Under the pieces are notes generated by a model. It was not told the origin of the DNA and made no database searches. It saw nothing but the letters and a program-made list of their open reading frames with translations. A stretch of DNA of 5,516 nt from Candidatus Solincola jinzensis (lineage in GTDB: Bacteria; Actinomycetota; Geothermincolia; Geothermincolales; RBG-13-55-18): the NCBI GenBank assembly GCA_015711875.1, contig MU158539.1, forward strand, positions 3,391 through 8,906, given 5' to 3'. Each line of letters starts with the position of its first letter. Within the stretch, counting starts at the first letter, position 1. Position numbers and translations under genes: made by a program. Shown here one piece after another: positions 1 to 5,516 of the stretch.

Positions 1-1158
1 GGAGGATACCGCGGTGAGCTTTACATGGTGAACCCCCGCGAGAAACGCGTCCTGGGTTTTCCAGCATACCCCTCTCTCAAAGATATCGAGGCCGAGGTTG
101 ACCTGGTGGTCATCGCCATACCAGCCCGCCTGGTGGCGGGCGTCCTCGTGGACGCGGCCGAGAAGGGTATACGCAACGCGGTCATAGTCTCCTCCAACTT
201 CAGCGAGACCGGGGAGGAGGGGGCCAGGATGGAGCGCCGCGTGGCCGAGATAGCCAACGAAGCCGGGATCACCATCGTGGGTCCCAATACCATGGGCATC
301 TATTCCAGGACCAGCTCCCTCTGCTGCCTGGGGGCGCCGGTATTCCCCCTGAAGGGAGGCGTGGGCTTCGTCTCCCAGAGCGGCAACCTGGGCGTGCAGC
401 TCATGACCTGGGGTTACCGCAAAGGGGTGGGGTTCAGCCGCTTCATCGGCAGCGGGAACGCGGCCAACACCGACATCAGCGACTGGCTGGAGTTCCTGGG
501 GGGCGATCCGGAGACCGAGACCATCATCCTCTACATCGAGGGCATAAAGGATGGGAGGAAGTTCCTGGAAGTCGCGCGCCGCATCACCCCCGAAAAGCCC
601 GTGATCGCCTTGAAGGCGGGCAAGGGGAGACAGGGTGAGAGGGCGGTCCTCTCCCACTCCGGCTCGCTTGCCGGGCCCTTCGAGCTTTTCCGGGGAGCAA
701 TGGAGCAGGCGGGGATCATCGAGGCGGAGACCACCGAGGAGTTGGTGGACCTGGCGGCGGCCTTCTCTTCCCTGCCGGTTCCGCGTGGCGCCCGCGTGGG
801 GGTGATGACCCGGGGCGGGGGATGGGGGGTGGCGGCCGCCGACGCCTTCGACCGTGAGGGACTTGAGCTGGCTACCCTCCCAACCGAGGTCATCGAGGAG
901 CTGGACCGCTTTCTGCCCTCCTTCTGGAGCCGCCGCAACCCCGTGGACATCGTGGGCAACGTGCAGCGCGGCAACCATTACCGCGTCATTGACGCCCTTA
1001 CCGCTTGCGATGAGGTGGACATGGTCATCACCATGGGCAGCCTCCTGGGCCGGGATGTCTGGATCGAGAACATGTTCAAGACCGCGGTGCGCCCCTGCCT
1101 GAACATTCTGCGCCACCGCGCCGCTCTGCTGCCCTTCTTCCAGCTCTCCATGTTTTAG
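1..1158 (+). CDS. Acyl-CoA synthetase (NDP-forming), alpha-type; 5' partial, ends at in-frame TAG
   Basis: The product resembles the alpha subunit of ADP-forming acetate/acyl-CoA ligases, cytoplasmic enzymes that interconvert acyl-CoA plus ADP and phosphate with free acid, CoA and ATP. The frame is open to the window edge. The codons before the first ATG (25) read as family sequence (GGYRGELYMVNP, like GYKGKIYPVNP), so the true start lies upstream and ATG 25 is internal. Counting from base 1, residues 1-100 are the rest of the CoA-binding Rossmann domain (GPNTMG 94-99). Residues about 120-260 are the succinyl-CoA-ligase-like domain, with SQSG at 125-128 and SHSGSLAG holding the expected phospho-His, H219. 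A Gly-rich loop TRGGGWGV (270-277) and NPVD (313-316) follow. The stop is TAG at 1156-1158, before the usual C-terminal end of the second ligase domain; the missing part continues in the same frame downstream. No ATP-grasp (beta) region is visible, so it would have to be upstream or elsewhere. Family assignment is firm; the acyl substrate is unknown. Confidence 0.88.
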   Translation, partial: GGYRGELYMVNPREKRVLGFPAYPSLKDIEAEVDLVVIAIPARLVAGVLVDAAEKGIRNAVIVSSNFSETGEEGARMERRVAEIANEAGITIVGPNTMGIYSRTSSLCCLGAPVFPLKGGVGFVSQSGNLGVQLMTWGYRKGVGFSRFIGSGNAANTDISDWLEFLGGDPETETIILYIEGIKDGRKFLEVARRITPEKPVIALKAGKGRQGERAVLSHSGSLAGPFELFRGAMEQAGIIEAETTEELVDLAAAFSSLPVPRGARVGVMTRGGGWGVAAADAFDREGLELATLPTEVIEELDRFLPSFWSRRNPVDIVGNVQRGNHYRVIDALTACDEVDMVITMGSLLGRDVWIENMFKTAVRPCLNILRHRAALLPFFQLSMF

Positions 1159-1449
1159 GGCTTTCGGGAATCGCTCAGACGGGGAGGTGAGCGCAACCCA
1201 GAGGGGTCAGGGGGCATCAATCCCACCGAGGCCTGGAAATGGACGGACACCGCTCTCATACGCCGACTCAAGCGCCTCATGCGCGAGAAAGGCAAGCCCA
1301 TCATCGCCGTGGCGGTGAACGAGGGCGAGAGCTCCGCCTCTTTCCGCATGCGCAACACCGGGGTTTTCACCGCCACCACCCCCGAGCGGGCGGTACGCGT
1401 GGCGGGTAAGCTGGCCAGGTACTCCCGCTTCCTGGCTTCCCGTGCCTGA
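1159..1449 (+). pseudogene. C-terminal remainder of the acyl-CoA synthetase, in frame after the TAG
   Basis: This stretch is in exactly the same frame as the upstream synthetase and has no further stop until TGA 1447-1449. It encodes 96 residues ending in family-like C-terminal sequence: a KPIIAVAVNEGES strand/loop, then TGVFTATTPERAVRVAGKLARYS, which corresponds to the usual G-(I/V)-P-x-(Y/F)-x-(T/S)-PERA-x-R-A-(L/A) ending of these ligases. With the upstream part it gives at least 482 sense codons, about the normal alpha-subunit length once the missing N-terminus is allowed for. No frameshift is needed; a single TAG codon separates the parts. The first in-frame ATG (1279) lacks a convincing ribosome binding site, so independent translation is unlikely. 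Options are a recent nonsense mutation, a sequencing or assembly error, or readthrough. I label it pseudogene because that is the plainest reading; the well-preserved sequence on both sides says any inactivation is recent. Confidence 0.7.
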
Positions 1450-1451
1450 CC

Positions 1452-1482
1452 GCCGCCGCGTGGATCACGGCGCGAGGGCGGC
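1452..1482 (+). terminator. GC-rich hairpin just after the synthetase stop, possible U-less terminator
   Basis: The arms gccgcc (1452-1457) and ggcggc (1477-1482) are perfect complements and enclose a smaller cgtg-gat-cacg stem (1459-1469). It begins three bases after the TGA. No T-run follows, so it is not a classical intrinsic terminator. It could stabilise the 3' end of the mRNA or be chance pairing in GC-rich DNA. Confidence 0.3.
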
Positions 1483-1553
1483 AAGCCATGACCTTTGCCT
1501 ATAGCCCGAGGAAAATAGGCGGAGAGCGGGGTAGCTCAAGCGCCTCGTCAGCC

Positions 1554-1610
1554 GCATAAGCATGAACCGCCGTCGGGGATATATCATCTAAAGATGAAAA
1601 TGGCTTATGC
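1554..1610 (+). promoter_or_regulatory. Inverted-repeat cluster upstream of the transporter operon, possible operator or leader structure
   Basis: gcataagc at 1554-1561 is repeated inverted as gcttatgc at 1603-1610. Between them lies a perfect interrupted palindrome, tcatct-aa-agatga (1584-1597). The region is clearly more AT-rich than its surroundings and ends 12 bases before the ATG at 1623, a sensible place for a promoter and operator of the four-gene operon. I could not find a convincing -35/-10 pair (tatatc at 1580-1585 is only a weak -10 candidate). No known regulator consensus such as Fur or Zur is recognisable. The rest of the 1450-1622 spacer shows no gene. Confidence 0.35.
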
Positions 1611-1622
1611 CGTTTATGTTGG

Positions 1623-2438
1623 ATGAAAATAAAGATTGAACCGAGAGGAAGAGGAAGAGGGGGAGGAGCGGTGGCCTGGCGCGCGTTTCCCGGCAGCAAA
1701 TGGGCTTTGATTTGCCTTATCGTCTCGCTGCTCGCCCTCTCCGTGCCCCTTCAGTACCTGGTGAGGAGAGAGGTGGTGGTGGGTATACTGGCGAGAGAGG
1801 CCCACAGCCACGCCCATGGAGCCGACGAGGAAGAGCACGCTCATGCCGCGATGGAGGAGGGGCATTCCCATGGCGGAGAAGGAGAGGAAGAGGATACCCA
1901 TGAACATGAGCACCCGACGGAAGAAGGCCACCTCGCCTCCGATGTGCCTCTGGGAACCAACCTGATTGCCAATTACGGCTTCGAGGTGGGGACGAGGGAG
2001 TACGTCCCGGGCTGGCTGCGCATCTTCAGCCCCCAGGGAGCTGTTTCCTACCGGGAAGAGGGCGAAGCCCATGAGGGCTACGCGTGCGCGGCCGTGTACG
2101 CTGGCTTGGAGCCGGCGCAGGGGGCGGGATGGATCACCAGGATAACAGAGCTGCCCCTTGGTCACGACGTGGTGGTCGAGGGTTACGTCAAAGCGGAGCT
2201 CGTTCAGGGCGGGGCATACGTCGCGGCGGTTTGCGAGTACGAGGAGGGAGGGGAAAAGCGGGCGGATTTCGCCTACTCTCCCGGCGTCACGGGCAAAAGC
2301 GGCTGGACGGAAGAGGCCGTTCGCCTCTATATCCCACCTCAGGCCACCGCGGTGTATGCGCAGGCGGTGGTTTTCGGCCAGGGCCGGGCGTGGTTCGACG
2401 ATATTACTTTGGTGGTGGAGGAAAGGGCTTTACCGTAG
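1623..2438 (+). CDS. Membrane-anchored protein with His/Glu-rich metal-binding-like segment and CBM-like domain
   Basis: I do not recognise a named family. Numbering from ATG 1623 (271 aa), a basic N-terminus precedes one hydrophobic helix (about 27-47), a signal anchor or uncleaved signal peptide, so the rest should lie outside the membrane. Residues 61-103 hold 11 histidines among many Glu/Asp, including HSHAH, HAH, HSH and HEHEH; such clusters typically bind Zn, Ni, Co or Cu. Residues about 112-265 look like a galactose-binding/CBM4_9-type beta-sandwich: it opens with NLIANYGFE, has a central Trp, and closes with AWFDDITLV. The start is uncertain. ATG 1623 has almost no Shine-Dalgarno, while in-frame GTG 1671 follows gggaggag (1661-1668) and would give a shorter basic tail before the helix. 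A TAG stop ends it 47 bases before the ABC ATPase, which suggests an operon. It may be the extracytoplasmic sensor, substrate-binding or adhesion partner of that transporter; this role is inferred. Confidence 0.8.
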   Translation: MKIKIEPRGRGRGGGAVAWRAFPGSKWALICLIVSLLALSVPLQYLVRREVVVGILAREAHSHAHGADEEEHAHAAMEEGHSHGGEGEEEDTHEHEHPTEEGHLASDVPLGTNLIANYGFEVGTREYVPGWLRIFSPQGAVSYREEGEAHEGYACAAVYAGLEPAQGAGWITRITELPLGHDVVVEGYVKAELVQGGAYVAAVCEYEEGGEKRADFAYSPGVTGKSGWTEEAVRLYIPPQATAVYAQAVVFGQGRAWFDDITLVVEERALP

Positions 2439-2485
2439 GCCGGATTTTTACCGGGACAATGCCGCCAGGGAGGTGTGAGATTGGT

Positions 2486-3421
2486 ATGGAAGCGGTATTG
2501 TCAGTAGAGGATCTTTGGAAGAGCTACCCGACCCGACCTGGCGGGCCGAGGCGCCAGGCCCTCTCTGGGCTCGGTTTCTGCGTGCCCCGTAACAGCGTGG
2601 TGGGTCTCCTGGGGCCAAACGGGGCTGGTAAGACCACCACCCTCAAGTGCGTGATGGGCCTGGCGCGTCCTGATAGCGGAGCCATAAGGCTTTTCGGAGA
2701 GGAAGGCGGCGCCGTGGAGTCGCGCCGCAAGGTCGGGTTCCTGCCCGAGCAGCCGTATTTCGACCTCTACCTGACCCCGCGCAAACTGCTCCTTTATTAC
2801 GGGAGGCTCGCCGGCATGGATGCTTCCGCGGCCCGCGCCCGCATATCCTACCTCCTCAACCTGGTAGGCATGGAGGAGGACGCCGATGTCACTATGGATA
2901 AATTTTCCAAAGGGATGCTGCAGCGCGTAGGCCTCGCCCAGGCCCTCCTGGCGGAGCCGGAGCTGCTTATCCTCGACGAGCCTTCTTCCGGGCTTGACCC
3001 CCTTGGCAAGCTGCAGGTGCGGGATATGCTCAAGTCCCTGAGCGCGGGAGGCGCTACCATCCTGCTGAGCTCGCACCAGCTCTCCGAGATCGAGGAGATC
3101 TGCGATCGCGTTATCGTCATCCACAAGGGGAAAGAGGTGGCATCGGGAGAGCTGGCAGAATTGCTGGAGGAGAAAGGGGAGTGCGAGGTGCTGCTGCGGG
3201 AACCCCTGCCAGAGGGACCCGCGGGGCTCATATCCGCCGCCACCTGGGTGGAGGGCTTTGAGGGAAGGAGGCTGGTAGTGCCCAGGGATAGCCTCAACGC
3301 TGCCCTGGCGTCCCTTCTCGATGCTGGGGCGGCTATCTCCGAGGTGAAGGCCAGGCGGCTCTCCCTGGAGGAGTTCTTCGTACGCAGGATCGGAAAAGCG
3401 GGATGGGAGGTGGAGGAATGA
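2486..3421 (+). CDS. ABC transporter ATP-binding protein (NosF/CcmA/NatA-like, ABC-2 type)
   Basis: This is the nucleotide-binding subunit of an ABC-2 type transporter, a cytoplasmic ATPase on the inner face of the membrane (311 aa, normal for the class). All catalytic motifs are intact: Walker A GPNGAGKT at 43-50 (K49), Q-loop Q89, signature SKGM at 141-144 before QR, Walker B LLILDE with D164 and E165, D-loop SGLDP, and switch H197 in SSHQLSE. Residues about 220-311 form the extra C-terminal domain common in NatA/CcmA/NosF-type ATPases, ending in the usual LSLEEFFVRR. ATG 2486 was chosen because the ABC domain (VEDLWKSY) starts right after it and an agggagg sequence lies 12 bases upstream. 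The frame is open much further upstream, but that part overlaps the preceding gene and is not family-like. It ends in an ATGA overlap with the permease, so the two are surely co-translated. Substrate and direction are not evident; the ABC-2 class is mostly export. Confidence 0.95.
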   Translation: MEAVLSVEDLWKSYPTRPGGPRRQALSGLGFCVPRNSVVGLLGPNGAGKTTTLKCVMGLARPDSGAIRLFGEEGGAVESRRKVGFLPEQPYFDLYLTPRKLLLYYGRLAGMDASAARARISYLLNLVGMEEDADVTMDKFSKGMLQRVGLAQALLAEPELLILDEPSSGLDPLGKLQVRDMLKSLSAGGATILLSSHQLSEIEEICDRVIVIHKGKEVASGELAELLEEKGECEVLLREPLPEGPAGLISAATWVEGFEGRRLVVPRDSLNAALASLLDAGAAISEVKARRLSLEEFFVRRIGKAGWEVEE

Positions 3422-4197
3422 CCGCCGTCGCCGCTTTCGCCTGGAGCGTGCTGCAGGACGCGTTGCATCGCAAGGTGTTCTACGCCATCCTCGCTTTTTC
3501 CCTGCTGCTCATGCTGCTTATACCCATGCTGCCCAGCGCCAGCGTGGGCGTGCAGGTGGATTTGCTGCGGGAGGCCGCCCTCGGCCTCACCAGCATCATG
3601 GCCTTTCTGCTGGCGGTGATCCTGGCCTCCACCATCATCCCCGGGGAGCTGGGGCGACGCACCATCTACAACACCCTCTCCCGACCGGTTCGCAGGTGGC
3701 AGTACTACCTGGGGAAGTATATGGGAATCCTGGCGGTGGTAGCGCTTTCCCTCGCCGTTTCCCTGGCCGTGCTGCTGGTGATGGTGGGGGCTAAGTTCGG
3801 CGTTTTCAACCCGGGACTTTCCAAGGCCGTTTTCACCATCTTACTCGAGGCCATGGTGCTTGCTTCCGTGGCCATGCTGGCTTCGGTATATCTCAGCCCC
3901 CTTGTCTGCGTGCTGCTCACGGGGCTTTTCTACGTCGTATGCCATGTCAAGGGGGATTTCCTCTACCGCGCCATGACAGACTCCGGCAACAACGCCGTTT
4001 TCAGGGGGATAACGGGGTTTCTGTATTACGTGCTCCCCAACCTCGAGCGCATGAACATCAACGAGACCATAGCTCACTCCGAGCGGGTGTTCAGGGTGGG
4101 GGCGGGAGAGCTGGCGCTTCTCGCCTCCATAGCGCTCGTCTTCTCGGGCATATTCCTTTGCCTGGGGGCCTGGCTTTTCGAGCGGAGGGACCTGTGA
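3418..4197 (+). CDS. ABC-2 family transporter permease (NosY-like)
   Basis: This is the membrane subunit partnering the upstream ATPase (259 aa from ATG 3418). I chose this start over ATG 3403 because the strong ribosome site gggaggtggagg sits between them and because 3418 gives the typical 4-base ATGA overlap with the ATPase stop. About six hydrophobic helices are visible, near residues 20-39, 53-75, 101-125, 137-158, 160-177 and 231-254, the standard ABC-2 layout. The cytoplasmic stretch after helix 2 carries the conserved pattern E77-x-GRRTIYNTLSRPV-x-R-x-x-YYLGKY (to Y101), which matches the ESGT(I)xxLLSRPxxRxxxxLGK motif of NosY-type permeases. A loop of about 50 residues between helices 5 and 6 (VKGD to AGELALL) is polar and may contact the accessory proteins. 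Family is firm; the substrate is unknown. Confidence 0.92.
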   Translation: MTAVAAFAWSVLQDALHRKVFYAILAFSLLLMLLIPMLPSASVGVQVDLLREAALGLTSIMAFLLAVILASTIIPGELGRRTIYNTLSRPVRRWQYYLGKYMGILAVVALSLAVSLAVLLVMVGAKFGVFNPGLSKAVFTILLEAMVLASVAMLASVYLSPLVCVLLTGLFYVVCHVKGDFLYRAMTDSGNNAVFRGITGFLYYVLPNLERMNINETIAHSERVFRVGAGELALLASIALVFSGIFLCLGAWLFERRDL

Positions 4198-4225
4198 GCA
4201 GAGGGCGCGGGAAGGCAGGAGAACG

Positions 4226-4263
4226 CTTCGGGCGAAGAGGCGAGAGTATCGTGGCTCTCTCGC
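4226..4263 (+). other. Tandem hairpins in the permease-TPR spacer
   Basis: The 116-base gap between the permease and the TPR gene is long for an otherwise tightly packed operon. It contains cttc-gggc-gaag (4226-4237) and a 7-bp stem gcgagag (4240-4246)/ctctcgc (4257-4263) with a 10-base loop. No T-run follows, so termination is unlikely. These could be mRNA processing or stability elements that set the TPR gene's output apart from the transporter; chance pairing is possible. Confidence 0.3.
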
Positions 4264-4313
4264 GCGGCGTGGAGTCCCGCCCGCGTTTATCGCGCAAGAA
4301 GGTGATTTAACGC

Positions 4314-5030
4314 ATGAAAAAGGGGACAAAAAAACCAGTAGGAAAGGCAGTGGTTCTCGTATTCACCTTGGCCTTGCTGGTGGCGGCTCTGCTGCAGTGG
4401 GGGCTGGACCGCACCCCGGCCGGCAGCGGCGCCGCCGACAGGGGGTTGTTTCCTTCCGTTTCAAGCCTCATGGACCTCCTGGGAGGGGCCAGGCAGTACC
4501 TCGCCTATAACATGTACATAAAAACGGACACGCTCCATCACACCTATTACGGGACCTTCGTGTTGGAGGCCGAGTTGGTGCCTTACCTGATCCTCGTAAC
4601 CTACCTCGACCCCCACTACGTTAGCGCCTTTTTCGTCGGGGCGGGGATCATGGACGCCCTGGGAAGGCGCGAGGAAGCCATAGACTTCACCCTCCGCGGT
4701 ATCGAGGCCAACCCGGGATCCGCCGACCTCTACTACAGCCTGGGGGACCTTTATCTCGAGGAAAAGAACTACCTGGAGGCGAGCAGGGCGTTTGAGAAAG
4801 CGCTGGAATACGAGCCGGAGATAACGAGCAAAAACTTGATCCTCCTGGCCCTGGAGTCCTCCTATCATGCCCTGGGGGATATAGAGGCGCAGCGGCGCGC
4901 CATCCTTTACCGCGCGCAGTATAACCTGGTGAGGCTCTGCGGCGCAGGAGTTGAGTCCGCCCATGCCGGGGAGCTCATCAGGAAGATAAACGACATGCTC
5001 AACACGGTGGCCGGCCTCGGCAAGGAGTAA
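4314..5030 (+). CDS. Membrane-anchored tetratricopeptide repeat protein
   Basis: The product is 238 aa. A Lys-rich N-terminus and a single hydrophobic helix (about 12-28) suggest a membrane anchor with the remainder outside. A helical region with YLAYNMYIKTDTLHH (62-76) leads to LDPHYVSAFFVGAGIMDALGR and two good TPR units: roughly 102-135, and 136-169 (ADLYYSLGDLYLEEKNYLEASRAFEKALEYEP). A degenerate third helix pair follows at about 170-200. TPRs bind proteins, so it probably scaffolds something rather than acting as an enzyme. ATG 4314 is preceded by gaaggtga at about 10 bases, a fair ribosome site. It follows the ABC-2 permease on the same strand and is likely in the same operon, which suggests an accessory factor of the transporter. 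The TAA stop is followed by 154 bases without a gene. The TPR call is good; the partnership is inferred. Confidence 0.85.
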   Translation: MKKGTKKPVGKAVVLVFTLALLVAALLQWGLDRTPAGSGAADRGLFPSVSSLMDLLGGARQYLAYNMYIKTDTLHHTYYGTFVLEAELVPYLILVTYLDPHYVSAFFVGAGIMDALGRREEAIDFTLRGIEANPGSADLYYSLGDLYLEEKNYLEASRAFEKALEYEPEITSKNLILLALESSYHALGDIEAQRRAILYRAQYNLVRLCGAGVESAHAGELIRKINDMLNTVAGLGKE

Positions 5031-5068
5031 AGCGGATGAATTCCGCCTAATACGCCTTTGCCGCGTTT

Positions 5069-5094
5069 CCCCATGCCTGTCGGCGCATGAGGGG
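5069..5094 (+). terminator. Weak hairpin 39 bases after the TPR gene
   Basis: ccc-catgc (5069-5076) can pair with gcatg-a-ggg (5085-5093) around an 8-base loop, with one bulged base. It is the best candidate for an operon-end structure, but no T-run follows, so it would be atypical or Rho-assisted. Confidence 0.3.
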
Positions 5095-5134
5095 TGGAGG
5101 CGGGCGCGGGGTCGGCACCGATCCCGTGCGGTGG

Positions 5135-5150
5135 TATATTAAATATATTT
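5135..5150 (+). promoter_or_regulatory. AT-rich palindromic tract, probable promoter region of the tRNA gene
   Basis: In otherwise very GC-rich DNA, 5135-5147 is a perfect palindrome, tatatt-a-aatata, and 5144-5149 is again tatatt. Either copy could serve as a -10 box, lying about 35-50 bases upstream of the mature tRNA 5' end. No good -35 hexamer is visible at the right distance, so this is a compositional and positional call. Confidence 0.4.
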
Positions 5151-5184
5151 GTATTGCCTCCGCGCTCCGCCGGGGGCGCCGCGA

Positions 5185-5259
5185 GGGCGTTTAGCTCAGC
5201 GGGAGAGCGCCTGCCTTACAAGCAGGAGGTCGTGGGTTCAAATCCCGCAACGCCCACCA
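5185..5259 (+). tRNA. tRNA-Val (anticodon TAC), CCA end encoded
   Basis: It folds into a complete cloverleaf. The acceptor stem is gggcgtt (5185-5191) paired with aacgccc (5249-5255). The D arm is gctc-agcggga-gagc. The anticodon stem is cctgc/gcagg around loop cttacaa, with anticodon TAC at 5217-5219. There is a 5-base variable loop and a T arm gtggg-ttcaaat-cccgc, with one T-G pair. The discriminator A (5256) is followed by an encoded CCA. It reads Val codons GTA and GTG, and probably others by wobble. It stands alone with its own terminator just downstream. Confidence 0.97.
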
Positions 5260-5265
5260 GCAACC

Positions 5266-5287
5266 AGGGCCTTTAAGGGCCCTTTTT
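5266..5287 (+). terminator. Intrinsic terminator of the tRNA-Val gene
   Basis: A 6-bp GC-rich stem agggcc (5266-5271)/ggccct (5278-5283) with loop tttaag is followed directly by a T-run (5283-5287). It begins seven bases after the tRNA CCA. It works in the forward direction only, since the reverse strand has no T-run past the stem. Confidence 0.85.
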
Positions 5288-5516
5288 CATGAACAACGCA
5301 TTTCGCCGACATCGCTATTTATGCGGTCATCAACCCGTGATTCTCGCATGCTCTTTCGCGGATGCGTTTCAACTACTGACCGGCGTTTCTCAGTTCCCCT
5401 CCTCGCCGGGGGGTTCTCGTACTCTCTATCGCGGATACCTTGCACCTGTCTCCAGCAGCGGTGCCACGCAGCTTTCTTGATTGTGCGGGCCTGCCGCCGG
5501 TCGCCCGGTTGACCGG
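5288..5516. other. Unassigned region, no recognisable gene
   Basis: I see no convincing gene here. Two overlapping forward frames start at 5289 and 5321, but neither has a ribosome site or family-like sequence. On the reverse strand one frame is open from the window edge to a TGA at 5287-5289. It would be rich in Arg, Trp and Cys (it includes KKAAWHRCWRQV and ENPPARRGTEKRR) and matches nothing I know. The region appears less GC-rich than the genes to its left. An inverted repeat, ccggtc (5497-5502)/gaccgg (5511-5516), abuts the window end. Confidence 0.4.

Noticed and set aside
531..974. Reverse-strand ORFs opposite the synthetase and transporter genes
   Set aside because: They are antisense shadows of clear genes in high-GC DNA, with Ser/Arg/Pro-rich nonsense composition and no family match.
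1156..1158. Selenocysteine recoding
   Set aside because: Selenocysteine uses TGA, not TAG.
1150..1260. Frameshift in the acyl-CoA synthetase
   Set aside because: Upstream and downstream family sequence lie in the same frame; only the TAG interrupts them.
1528..1580. tRNA-like string with ggtagctc and a cgcataa loop, suggesting a tRNA-Met
   Set aside because: The bases flanking the CAT loop (cagcc and gcatg) do not pair, and no T arm or acceptor stem can be formed.
1643..1894. 13-base direct repeat gagaggaagagga at 1643-1655 and 1882-1894
   Set aside because: It is low-complexity purine sequence coding for Arg/Gly and Glu runs in different contexts, so chance is enough.
2084..2485. Long N-terminal extension of the ABC ATPase frame
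   Set aside because: It overlaps the CBM-like gene in another frame, is Arg/Gly-rich shadow sequence, and lacks family resemblance before ATG 2486.
5094..5276. Small forward ORF spanning the tRNA
   Set aside because: It reads through the tRNA-Val gene and has no protein-family resemblance.

Overview
This is a GC-rich bacterial window. Strong purine-rich ribosome binding sites precede most genes, and the tRNA has an encoded CCA end. Arg AGG and Ile ATA codons are used freely despite the high GC. That, with an ADP-forming type acyl-CoA synthetase, would suit a deep-branching anaerobic Gram-positive-like or thermophilic lineage, for example an uncultured Actinomycetota or Chloroflexota relative. 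The taxonomic guess is weak: nothing here is a marker gene apart from one tRNA.

Layout. (1) Positions 1-1449 hold an acyl-CoA synthetase (NDP-forming) alpha-type gene. It is cut by the left window edge and interrupted by an in-frame TAG at 1156-1158; the same frame then continues to a TGA at 1447-1449. (2) Positions 1450-1622 are a spacer. It has a GC-rich hairpin just after the stop and, nearer the next gene, a cluster of inverted repeats that could be a promoter/operator. (3) Positions 1623-5030 hold four co-directional genes: a membrane-anchored protein with a His/Glu-rich segment and a CBM-like beta-sandwich domain, an ABC ATPase, an ABC-2 (NosY-like) permease with an ATGA overlap to the ATPase, and a membrane-anchored TPR protein after a 116-base spacer that can fold into hairpins. 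(4) Positions 5031-5184 are a spacer with a hairpin and an AT-rich palindrome. (5) A tRNA-Val(TAC) lies at 5185-5259, followed by a clear intrinsic terminator. (6) Positions 5288-5516 hold no gene I can recognise.

How the genes may work together. The ATPase and permease should form one ABC-2 type membrane complex of the NosFY/NatAB kind. The extracytoplasmic His-rich/CBM-like protein and the TPR protein are probably its accessory factors. The histidine-rich segment suggests divalent metal binding, but the substrate cannot be read from the sequence. This four-gene set is the best candidate here for an undescribed system. The in-frame TAG in the synthetase is the most striking single-base-scale observation.
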